Source: a virus
DNA: 64,000 nucleotides
Strand: one strand, 5' to 3'
IMG/VR virus record: IMGVR_UViG_3300042340_000379
Location: 62,001-126,000 of that record
Positions 40,287 through 52,200 of the stretch are shown here, piece by piece. The position numbers were made by a program, and so were the translations under genes. Each line of letters begins with the position of its first letter. The first letter of the stretch is position 1. The notes beneath the pieces were generated by a model. That model did not search any database. It was not told the DNA's origin and saw only the letters and a list, made by a program, of their open reading frames with translations.

Positions 40287-43200
40287 TTAAACCAAAAGAG
40301 CAACAAAAGATGGATCTGCAGTATTACTAGCCGCTACTCGGTTGCTAGCATGGAAATGATCCGATGCAGACTGTTGTTGTTTAATTGAGATTCTGTTTGA
40401 TTGGGCGTCATAAGAAACTACATGTTCAGTATTTTGAGAAGCTGAAGGCCTTGGATTAGGATTTGAGGGTTGTCTACTTGAAACTTGTTGAACAGAAACA
40501 GTTCCGCGAACAGGCTGAACTTCAGGAGCTTTAACTTCTTGTGGAGTATAAGTTTGAACTGCAGCTCCAACTGTCATTGGTAATTCTTGTGCTCGTTGTC
40601 TCGCTTGAGTTTCACGCACTCTTACTCTTTGAGCCCCTCTTCTAAATAGATCCAATCCAAGAGTTAGGCCAGGAATAAACGTAGAAGCTAAAGCCCGCGC
40701 TGACTGATTAAACAAGTTAAACGCCCGCTTGAAAAACCCTGGCTTCTCTTTTGTGTAAGAAGAGGGGGATCGGTTAGCTACTTGGTCGATATAGCTTTCA
40801 GCATTTGTGTTATCACCAACCAGCCGCTGCTGGATAGATCCTCCCAAAAGTCGGTCAACAGCTTCTCGAGCATCCCTAAGAAGTCGGTCTGGGTGAGATT
40901 TGTAATAGCTAGCTGTTCCTAAAACTGAGCCTAATTTCCGACCTCCATAATTTGCCAGGTCAGAACCAAGAGTGTCAATAGTAACGCCAAGCGCAATCAT
41001 GCCAAGACCAAGGCCCGCACCTACACCAGTTGCCGTTACAGCCGCTCCCGTTGCGTAAAGACTTTTAGCTAAAATTGACATGGGAAGCGTAGCCGCTAAT
41101 CGAAACGCACCCCCAACTGCTTGAGAATAAGCCAGTTGATGCTGCTCTTTTGAAGAGCCATAATTAAGAGAAAAAGCTTTCTTTAAACCAGAGAACACAT
41201 CATAAGCCCCGATGCCATATTCAACAACATCAAAAATCCTCCCAGCAAACCAAGCCCCACTCTTAGCCACCTTAGTCGCACTAATAGCTTTTGTTGTATT
41301 CGCAGTCCAGCTAGCCGCGCCAATGCCTAACCGCCCTAAAGCTCGACCTCCTCGTCCAACCCCTCGGGCTACTCTACTTGATTGCTCAGCCTGTCGAGCT
41401 GCTTGAAGAGAAAGATGGAGTCCAGACTTAGCTGCTTGCTGCACAGCTTGATTTGAATTAACCGCTCCAGCTCGAAGCGCTTCGTACAGGCGAGCAGTTT
41501 TTGTATTCCGGCTAGCAACTGACTGAGTATAAGAACTCATCATATTAAACAGATCGTCGGTCTGATTTAACATCCCAGATTCTCGGGCGTAGCTCATTGA
41601 CCTAGACATTCTGGAAAACTCAGCATTCTGGGCATAATTTACTAAGGGCTCGAGATTACCAGATGCTCTACCTGCTTTAGCCAAAGAGAGAAGTTGGGGA
41701 GCATGTCGAATTAATCGAGAAGTCTTAAGGCTAAAGAGAGTGTTAGACACAGCCCCCACAACTAGATCTGTTTCAGTAGCTCTTCCCTTAGCCATAAATT
41801 CAGCTCGCCGCTCAGACCTAGCTGCTATTAGTGGGGCAAGTCCAATAGAAGCGAGCACACCTACAAGATCATTCTTAAACGCCGCTGTTATACCAAAGGC
41901 CGCTATTGTTTGAAGAGCTGAAGAGTATGTTGATTTAACATATCGTTCGCGAGTACCGCCAGAGAAATTATCGGCTCCCATTAATAACCGCATGTTATTA
42001 GCCATTCCTACGCCAAGAACGCCGTAACTACCAACTCTAAACGCTCCAGAAAGAACTCCCCCTCTGCGCATAGCGTAATCAAGCGCTTTGTGGCGAACTC
42101 CCCCAGTCACCGCGCCTCTAAATAGTTGAGCAAATATTTTGGTGTGCATAGCTTGAGCAGGTTTAGCTAAATACGCTAGCCCTATACCAACCGCAGCTCC
42201 TACATAAGCCCCTTTAGAATCATCATCATCAAGGCTATTTCCAATAAGATGACCCACCATAGCGCCAATGCCAGCCATTCCTATATAACGGTTAAAAACT
42301 CGGAAAGAACTTCTTACCTGATTTCGAGCACCGTATTGAGTTGCGGCAGAAATTCCCCCAGCAATAGCCGCACCTGCTACTCCAGTAACAGAAATCCCAT
42401 CATTTTCTCTACTAGAGAAACGATCACCTATTAGATAACCTAAAGCTCCAAAACCTCCAGTAAATCCAGCCTGAGATAGAGGGGCTAACAGTGAAGACAA
42501 TCGCTTAGCCTGAGACATGTAAGCAGCCCCAGCAAAAGCAGCGACGGTCGCGCCGACCATTACATTAATGTTTCCCTCAAACAATTTGTTGTAAGCGGCT
42601 ACTGAGAGGCCAGCCGCAATTGCTGCCATAGCTGCTGCCGTTCCCAGTTTGAAGCCTTTAGCCAGATTGATAGTAAGAGAACGCTGCTTAGCTAGCTTCT
42701 GAAAAATTCCTGAAGACTTAACCCGATTAAGTAAACCTGAAAACCGGCTTTGTCTAGCTATATGACCAGAAGCTATAAGCTCAATCGCAGTATGGCGAAT
42801 AGACCCGCTATAAACTAAAGCAGCGGTCGCAGCACCCCCGGCCCCCGCCAGTAAAAAACTCTTTTCGTCATCATTTTGTAAGTAGTAAAGTGCAGCCATA
42901 GACAAAGCGCCCGCGACTAGTGATCGCCCACCTCCTGACCTAAAAATTCCCCCTTCTAGGTAGCGTTCATACTCAAAAGCCGCGACTGAGTTTATAACGT
43001 TTTGTAGAGAACGGGTTGCTTGACGCACACCCTTAAACCCAAACTTATGCTTGACCGCGTAAGTGATAAGATTATCAACCGTTCCGCTTAGCTGGGGTAA
43101 AAGTAGATGAGCCTTTTTCTGAGCTAATGAGAGAATCTGGGTTTTGTATAAACCTGAGGCACCCCCAAGTGCTAAACCTAAAACAGTTCCGTACACTCCA

Positions 43201-46200
43201 AAAGTAGAACCAAACTGCGCTCCAATAGCCGCTCCAACAAAACTTGAAGCAGTAAGTGTGGTAGGAGAGCGGTACTTAAGAATTTGAGAAGCACTTAAAG
43301 CGCCAGTCACACCAAACGCGATGTTAGTAAGCTTTTGAGTACTACGGTCGTCCGGACTAGACGCAATTAAACCTAAAGCTGCACCACCCAAAGCTATAGA
43401 GAACACTTTCCGATTCATTAGCCCAAGCTTAATCCGACCTTTAAGATCAGGACGGGTTACAGCCAAAACGTTGCCAGTCGGATTTGTTAGATTTCCTCTA
43501 TATGTCGAGATTGAGGAAGCTTGAGACATGTAACCCGATCGCGCCATGGGAGGAAGAATTGCTATACCAGCTCCAATAGAACCCCCTAACATAATGCCAA
43601 AAGTGTTTCTATCATCGCGGCCCCCATCTCGGGTATAGCCATAACCAAAAGCGTGTCTGGCAAGAATAGAGCCAGCTAAAAACCCGGCTCCTGCTCGTGC
43701 GCCATACTTAGCTGTCTGCTTAGCAAGATACACACCGGGTTTTTCAATCCCTTGCTTGCCAAGATGCTCAGCTACTCTAGTTTTTAACCCTAAAACAACA
43801 CCCTTAACTTTAGGCAGGGTTCTTTGAATATCATCGTTAAGAGCAGGCGCTGCCATCCGAAGCGTGAACTCAGTCGAAACACCCGGCATAATAATACCGT
43901 CAGCCGATGCGTCTCTCATCACCTCGCTAATGTAGTCGTTACCTCGCCCGGTGATGTCAAGACCTAAAAACTGCCCACCAAAACCGATCGCGTATAGAAG
44001 TGCTTTACTCCCTGCTGCTAGGCCTGCCATAGAGCCAATAAAAGAGAGCATTGCGCCCTGGTTTTGACTCACATTAGTTTGAGCAATCTCAACAGCTCGT
44101 GAAACCCGACCTCCAGTTGGTCGGGGATCTAGCATGTACTGATAAAAGTCAGCTCGGTTACGATATGTAGCGAACAAGTTTAGAGCTGGATCAGCGATGC
44201 TCATTACATCCGCCGCGCCCAAACGACTACCAGAGTACAACTTTGCAGCTGGTAAAACACCCTCTGCCTGTTTAACCAGAGCCCCTCCTTGAGAAGCTTC
44301 ATAGTTGTTCTTTGTTTGAAGAAGCTCAGCTTCTAACTCAAGACGCTTATTGTAAGAAAGGTCGGGGTTTAGAAGCTCAGCTTCTATTCGGGTCTTTATA
44401 TTTTCAGACCGCGCCATTTCCTGATTAATCAAATCAAGCTCATCAGCTTTGATGGTATACGAGCGACTCGAAATATCAGGATTATTTAGGTGCTTAATGA
44501 GACCCTGGTAAACATCAACGTTAGCGTTAACGTCAGCCATAGCAGTGTGAGCGTTTTGCAGTGGCTCTCCCGCGATTGCCTCATAAATAGAGCCAAGGTT
44601 GGAGCGAGCAGCACCTAATTCTCTATACCGCTTGGGGTCAATATCATTAAGCGTGTCAATATAGCGGCCTTGAGTTACTGCTTTATCCAGTTTTTTAACC
44701 AAGTCATGCCGACCCAGCCGGTGCATTGTCGCTTGGAGAACTGGAATGTCAAACTTAGAAATGTTGTGGCCAGCTAGAACAGCACCATCAAGCTGACCCA
44801 TTAATTCTTCAAGAACATCTCCTGCTGCCTTACCTTTAGCCAGATCATCTAAGTTAAACTTACCCCCGGTCATTTCACTGGGGTCATAGTAGGGCTGCAC
44901 AAGATAACGATTCTCAGAAAGACTTTGAACCCGCCCAGTTTGAGTGTCTATAGTAATTTTTCGGTAGGCTACTTCCGCAATAGGAGGGCGCGATCCTGGA
45001 TCAGTCTCAGAAAGATCTGTTCGAGCTGAGTAGGATGTTTCAAGGTCAAAGAATAAAAGATTTTGATAGCGGGGTAAGTCTTTGATTGTTTTTAGCTTTG
45101 GCGGATCAGCATGATTTACTAGCTTGTCAATTGGAGTGTTAGTTCTAGACTTTACTGACTGGAGGTCAGGATTCATTACTGAAGTAAACTCAGCGCGATC
45201 AAAATCTCGAATACCATCGCTGCTCTTACTTTGAGAAGATCGTTTGGCTGATTTGCTTTGGTCTTTACGCCCAATCGTCCGCTTAATAGGGTCCTCAGAA
45301 CCACTGGATAAATCGTGGATGCTCTGAACCATGTGACCCGATTCAAACGAGAACGTTCCATCGTGATAAGTAGCCCCCTGCATAAGGCGGTCGAAAATAG
45401 GATGGGTGTTATCTAACTGGATAGCATTAGCACCAAGCTTGTCTAAGTTCCCTTGGAATAGACCAGTCTTAGTGTTCTGATATCCTTCAAATCGGCCCCT
45501 ACTCTGCCGATCATCTATAGTTTGGACAATACGGCTAGCGCGGGAAACACCGTACTTGTTACGCTGCTTGATAAATGCGCGAGAGTTAGCCTCAAACTCC
45601 TGCTCATAAATTTGCTGATAACCAATATGGTCGAGATTTTGATTGTTAGCTAATGCCCCTTGAGCTGAGCGTTGAGCCAACCTATCAATAGATGTAATAA
45701 CGTCAGAAGATGCGCCTGCTTGAGTCAAGAGCTTCTGATTGCCAAGAAGATCCCGACTCGCCGTAAAGCCTGGGCGATTAAATTCCTTAAGATGCTTTCT
45801 AGCCTGGCGAACGTGCATCTTCTCGTGAAGAAGCTCAAATTCAGCCATCTGGTAGCGCATCGAGTTACGGGGAGACTTGAGCCTCGCCTGCAAACTCTCG
45901 CTCATATCGATTCGAGGATTCCCGTTACCATCAAACGACACCTCACTTCTGGAGAGGTTAGCAATCATTCGAGAACGAATAGTCGAGTAAACCGAGAGGC
46001 TTGAAGCGATAATCGCGGAGGCGTAGAGTTTATTGCGGCTATCCTTATATTCATGGACATCATATTGAGCCATCCGGTAGCCCATGCGGTCGCCTATCGC
46101 AAAACCCATGACACCTAAAGCGACAACCGACAAAAGCGATCGCCCTTGAAGCGCACCAATAGAACTGGCGATAGCGCTGAACGAAGAACCCAAAGATTCT

Positions 46201-49200
46201 CTATAAGCCGCAGCGACATTCTCACCCGTCTGCCGGTCAGGCTGACTCTCCATTACTCGGCGGGTCGCGCCAAACATAGAGTACATATCAATAAAAGCTG
46301 GGCCCATGTCTTTAAGAACAGTGCCTGTCTGGCGCAAGTTTCTCCCCATACGAGAAGAAGTCTTACGTAAGCGCATAGCCAAAATCTGACCGTCAGTTAA
46401 AGCAGGGCCAACAGCAGAAGGGGCTGGAGGCAGCAAACCAAAAGGGGTAAACTCTTTAACAGGCTGCAAAAGTCCAAACGGAGTAAAAGCCGCTGGGGCA
46501 TAACCAGGGCTAACAGGTGTCTGGATTTGAGGGACGTTCTTAATCGCGTCGTAGATTTTACCCACTCCGCCCGCCGCTTCATTAATAACAGTGGATGAAA
46601 TAAATGATGAGGCAGTAGAGACACCCAAGAATGCAGCCGTTGCAAGTTTCTGCATTTCAAACAGAGTCTGGCTAGCGACAGGTTCAAAAAACCGCCCGAC
46701 CTGTTGAATAGGTAATAGCACTCCTGGCCGATGAGTAACGTAACGAAGGTTCCTCATCCCTCGGGAAAAGCCTCTCCGCGCAATTCTCGTCTGAACTTTA
46801 AAGCTCGGAATGGTCACATCAGGAAAAATAACTTGCACGTTAGGCAAGTGCATCCCAAACTTAGGTCGCCGCATTAGCATTTGGCGTCTAAATAACTGAC
46901 CGGGATTAGCAGCTTGAAGATTCTTTGCTCCCTTTACATACCCAGAAATGTCGGCAAACTCTTCTCTTAGTTGAGGGAGAATACTGCTGTTCAGTTGCCG
47001 AGCCATTTTTGAAGTGGAAGCATAGGCAGACATTAAGCCTAAAGCTACCCGATTATCTTCAGCAGGCGCAGGCCGACGCATCATTGCACCATATATTGCG
47101 TAATTACCCATGTCCTGACGCCGCTCAAGAGCCATTCTCATCGTCGGACTTAAACGATTCATGCTTGAGATAGAAAAGCTCGAGATAATAGAAGGCATAA
47201 TTCTCTCTCGAGAATTAAAGTAGCGCTCACTGTAGTAGTTGTCTAAAAATCCATAAGCAGAACCACGCACGTTTGCTTGAACCGGAATCTCTCCACCCAC
47301 AGACATAAAACTAGATAAGCCCCGACTCATCTTGTTTCTGTGGTAGATGTCCTGGTTATAAACAAACGGCTCTGAGCCTGTAAACGTTTTTTGGGCTTCT
47401 TTATAAATCTGCTGTTTGTATAGAGATTGGGGTAAAAGAATGCTAGTAGCAATCGCCATCGCCATACTACGGGAGCCCTTAGCATAAGTCTCACCAATCT
47501 TTTCTCCCATAGGCTCAAAGATTGTACCAACTAAAGCATCTCCTAATGGGCCGGTTGCTTTGCTGACTAGGCTGCTAACACCTGAGACTAAGCCAGCTGC
47601 AAAAGATGTAAATCCACGCTCGACAGAAACAATACCTTGGGCTAATCTAGAATTTTTAAAAGACTCAAAGTTGACGGACATGATTGCACCCGCCAAGAGC
47701 ATAGCTGGTAAATTAGCCTTTCCACTAAATAAAACCTTTGAGATAACCCGCTCAAGACCATAGGCAAGACCTAGCTGACTAGACGCTCGAACTAACTGAA
47801 GAGATGCCTGGTCGCGGAGACGATCTTCACTTGATAGTAAGTAAGCAGATGATTCAGCAAGAGTATAAACATCCTGACCGTAGGAAGCATAAAATGCAGT
47901 AACTCTACCTGCTCCCATTACAGCGTTCATCACATCTTCCGTGATAGGTCGAACAGTTGGAGCACCTCTAACAGTCTCAAAGACTTTCTCGACTTTTACA
48001 TTGTTTGTGGTGTCTATCTCACCTAGTCGCATCATATGTTGCTCAAAAGCCTGAGCTTCAAGCTGAGCCCGCCGAATGTTTAGGCGAGACAGCCTATCTC
48101 CAGATGAGAGGCGTCTATTATTCTTGAGCGTATTAGCATAGTCTTCCAGCTCACCATAAGACTCAGGGGCAATCATCGCCTCAAGCTTTTGGGTAAAATC
48201 GCCAGTGTAAAGCACTTCATAGCGCTTTGGATTTAACCCCATTGTTTCTTCTAACAAAGGCTCTTGCATAAACGCATAAATCTTCTGCTGAAAATCTGAT
48301 GCAAGATTACTTTTAACATCCCGGCCCTCTAGCAAATCCTGCATGTACGGAGACATAGAACCAATATGGTCAGCTACCGTGCGCGTTAAAGTACCATAGG
48401 TTTTCATAACCTGATACCAATATGCTCTTTGAGTAAGCTGCATGCCCTCAGGCATAGCAATCTTATAAGCCGCTGTAATAACCTCTTTGTCTTTAGAAAA
48501 GAGCTGGGCGACAGCTTTAGTGTCAGATTTATGAGTATCAAACCGCCCGCTTCGAGCTACTCTATAGAAATCTCGAACAACATCCTTAAGCGCGTCGTTT
48601 CTAAGCCCTATACTCTCACCTAAAAACGCTCGTTCCATCCCACCCGTAACCGTAGCTAATGCAATACCCGTTGAAGCTAAAGTACCAATCGATAAGGCTG
48701 TAGAAATAGAACCAAGCAAAGCGGTTGAACCAGCGGTCTGCCCCTGGTCGCTATAGGCTTTATTTATCCCCCCGATTTGAGTAAAGAAACCGGATTTAGC
48801 AGTGTAATAATGTTGAGATGTAATATTAACTATCAAATCATCTAGGGTTTCGCGGCTCCCTCTTGCTGTGTAAGTTCCCTGAAAAGCGCTGGCTAAGTCA
48901 ATAGATAAAGCCTGAAGTGGGTCATATCCTTGATAGGGAACTTTTCCTAGAGATGTTGAAGTACGCCCTAGAAGAATACCTTCCTTAAGTTGGTCAATCG
49001 CAAGCTCACTTGCCCGCTGCATAGAAATCCAGCGCATGGTAAATTCGCGTCGGGCAAATGCAGTTTGAAGAGTAGAGCTAGTCAGCGCTCGCTGCTCATA
49101 CATTGTTATACCGTCAACCCGCATCTTTTTGCGACGAGAGACAGCGCCTCTATACATCGCAAGAATTTCTTCTGCAGCAGCAGGACTTTCATCAAGCCTA

Positions 49201-52200
49201 TTCATGTTGTAATCAAGAACAGCTGAAAGTTGCTGCATCGCTTCTTTTGACATTTCATAGTTAAACATCCCGTAAGATGCATAAGAAATGTCAGAAGTTG
49301 GAGAGGCTATTTGAGAATAAAACCGAACTTGGGAGTTGGTTTGATCCATTGATGCCCCAGTTGGATAGAGCAACGGCGTAAATAGGTTTGGCGTATCTAC
49401 ATAAAGACCCGTAAGCTTTTCGAGATTCACCCCCGTTAGCTTCTTAATCAAAGAAGATGTAGTTTGAAAGACGGCTCGAAGGGGATTGCCACGCTGCTCA
49501 GCATATTGAGTAGGGTCTGGGCCAGCTAGTCTTAGTGCGGGTAGAAGTTTGTACAATCCTTCAAGACCAGCTTGGCCAAACATTTCTCCTGCAAGACGGG
49601 TGCCCAAAGTAGCTGTAAGACCAGCCGTTACTAGCAACGTGCCCGCAAGTTTCATCCGAGCTGACGAACGACGAAAAAGATTAGTCGAAGAAGCAATCGC
49701 TTGCTGTTGTTCTAAAAGTCCGGGTACAAGCTCAAGTACTTTTTGACTAGGCCCTCTTAGTCTAATCTGAGAAGCAACGTCGCCCGCGCTGGAGTAAACA
49801 CCAGACTGCATTCCAAGATAACCAACATATCCCAACTGCGCAGCCGCAAGCCCGCGCTGAAACGGGTTCTCAAATGCTTCATGACTTCCTGGGCCAGTAT
49901 CAGGATCTGTCAAAGCCAGACTTGCCATCGCGGTTAGATAAAAAGGGAGAGCTCTACCTACACCTTTAGGAATGTTAAATGAGCTATTCAGCTTTTGAGC
50001 AATTCCAGTTCCTTGAATAAATGCTTTACCACCGGCCATCATTGCTTGGGGAACAGCGACTGAGAAGCCAGTCATAATCCCGGTCATCGATTCAATAGTT
50101 CTAAAACCCGTTCCCAAAACCTTCATCATAGGAGAAAGGTACTTTGATTCTCTCTGGGCTAGATTTGAAAGGTTATAAAGCATAGACCCAGGGCGAGAGC
50201 CTTTCATAGCTGCTTGGGTACGCTGAATAGTTCCCCTAGCTAGAGTTGCGGCACCTAAGAATCCAAGCGCTGCTTCTACCTGGCTTCCTTCTGAGTACAC
50301 AAAAGAATTAAAAAAGGCTAGCCCAGCTGCTTGATTTAATAGCTGCTCACCTGTGCCAAGTACTGTCCCTAATGGGCCGTTAGGGTTTATTCCAGAATTA
50401 GCTAAGGTTTGGTTCAGATAGTTGTTTTTTTCGTTAGCTCTTAAACGCAGTGCAATAGGTAGAGTAGGGTTTACACCCATACCTAGCATAGGCAGCAACT
50501 GCATACCAAACGAGAGAGTTGTCTGGTTGCTAGTTGGGTCAGTGCGCAGCAAGGTAGCAAACTGAACAAAGCCTAAGTTTGTCTGCTGAGCAATCGAGTA
50601 AACATTCATTCCAATCGCGGCGGTTGGATCACCTGATTGAAGCTCTTTTAGAACATGCCCTAGCACCCCTCTAGTCGCAACAGAAGAGGGGGTAATATCA
50701 GCAAGCAATCCTTGGCCGGTTGTATATCGAGTTTTGTTTAGGGTTGCTTTAATCAGGCCAGCGACTGATTCAGTCTCAGAGTCTAGCTCACGTCCTGGTT
50801 GCCGATTATGAATATTGTTTAGAAGCGCAGAGACCGCAACGTAAGCAACTTTTGCTGACACCAAACCCATAACCGCGCCGACCGCAGCTGACCTCATGTT
50901 AAACTTAGCCTTAACAGAGACAATGTCTTTAGTAAGCTGCTGAGCTTGGTCAAGTGATCGGGATAAAGCTTTAAGACCAGAAGATTGAGTAGCGACTCTA
51001 TACGTCCGAAGATGGTCACCCATGTGGTAAAGCATCTTACCGACCGTGCTGTTCTCCAGTCGGGTCTTAGCAAAATAGGGGAAGAGACTACCAGTCGCCA
51101 AACCTGCAACACCTGCTACTCCTAAAGCAGTAGCCGCAGGCATCGCCCCGTTAAATTTGAAGGCCATCACTTGGCCTTCATCATTACGGACAGCATCAAA
51201 GAGCTTCATTTGAGAATGGAGTGAAGCGCCTTGAGTCCTTAAAATAAATTGGTCAAAAAGATAATCAGCGCCAAGAACACCCCCGACAACCAGAAGCGTT
51301 CTGATATTCTTTTTGAATCGAGATGATCTAGCCGTAATAATTTGGTCAGCGTCTTGGCCTAGGTTATAACCTACATAGCTGCTGGCCTGAGTGTTCATCA
51401 ACTTTGTTTGCTGAACAAGACTCGACCCTGCCATCGCGTTGGAAGTAGAAACCATTGTCTCTAGCAGTTGGGTTGTGTCCCTCAAAACTTGAGGCCGGGA
51501 AGAAGAGTAATCAGCTTTAATGCCGCGAATGTTGTCTCTAAGAGATTTTGTGTACTGCTGCTCTAATTGAACTAAAGAGCGTGAGTCTTCAAAAAGCTTC
51601 ATAGCTGCACGGTAAGACTGGATAGGCTGCTTAATTATGTTTGCGGTAACCCTGGCCGTCACATCAAATTTAATCAGCATATTCTGCATGAGGTTATCGC
51701 CAAACACCTCAGCAATCGAATTGTCGTCAGCCGTCGTTACGCCCATCCACTGCCGCATACTCGGAATCCAGTAGATAGGATTTGAGGGTACTGCCCGCGC
51801 AATCTTATCTACTTCTTGGGCCAAGTCTTGAACTCGACTACGCCCAAAATTAACCAGACCATCTTCTCGTACAGAAACAGGTTGCTTAATTCTCTTGGCA
51901 AGGTTGGTAAGCGCCTCATTAGCGCCAGCTCTATCGGCAGCAGGTACGACAATATCAATCATCGAGCCACCAATAGTCCGAACAATCTCTGATTCGTATC
52001 GTCTTAAAGAGTTGATAAATCCAAGAGGAGTTCCAATGTCAGCATGCTTTGTAGCAATCCTGACGCTTAATTTGTCGGGATCGTTAAGTGTAACTTGATG
52101 CGCCCGCTTGAGAATCTCAGCGGCTCCAACATTCTCTCCTGTTCCAACAAGCTGATCTTTAACATAGTCAATTGCAGCATCCATCTGCCGAGACTCAGGC

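Noticed and set aside
36941-46144. HIP1 octamer GCGATCGC as host signature
   Set aside because: Only about three copies were noticed in the window (near 15118, 36941 and 46137), near chance level, so it says little about the host.
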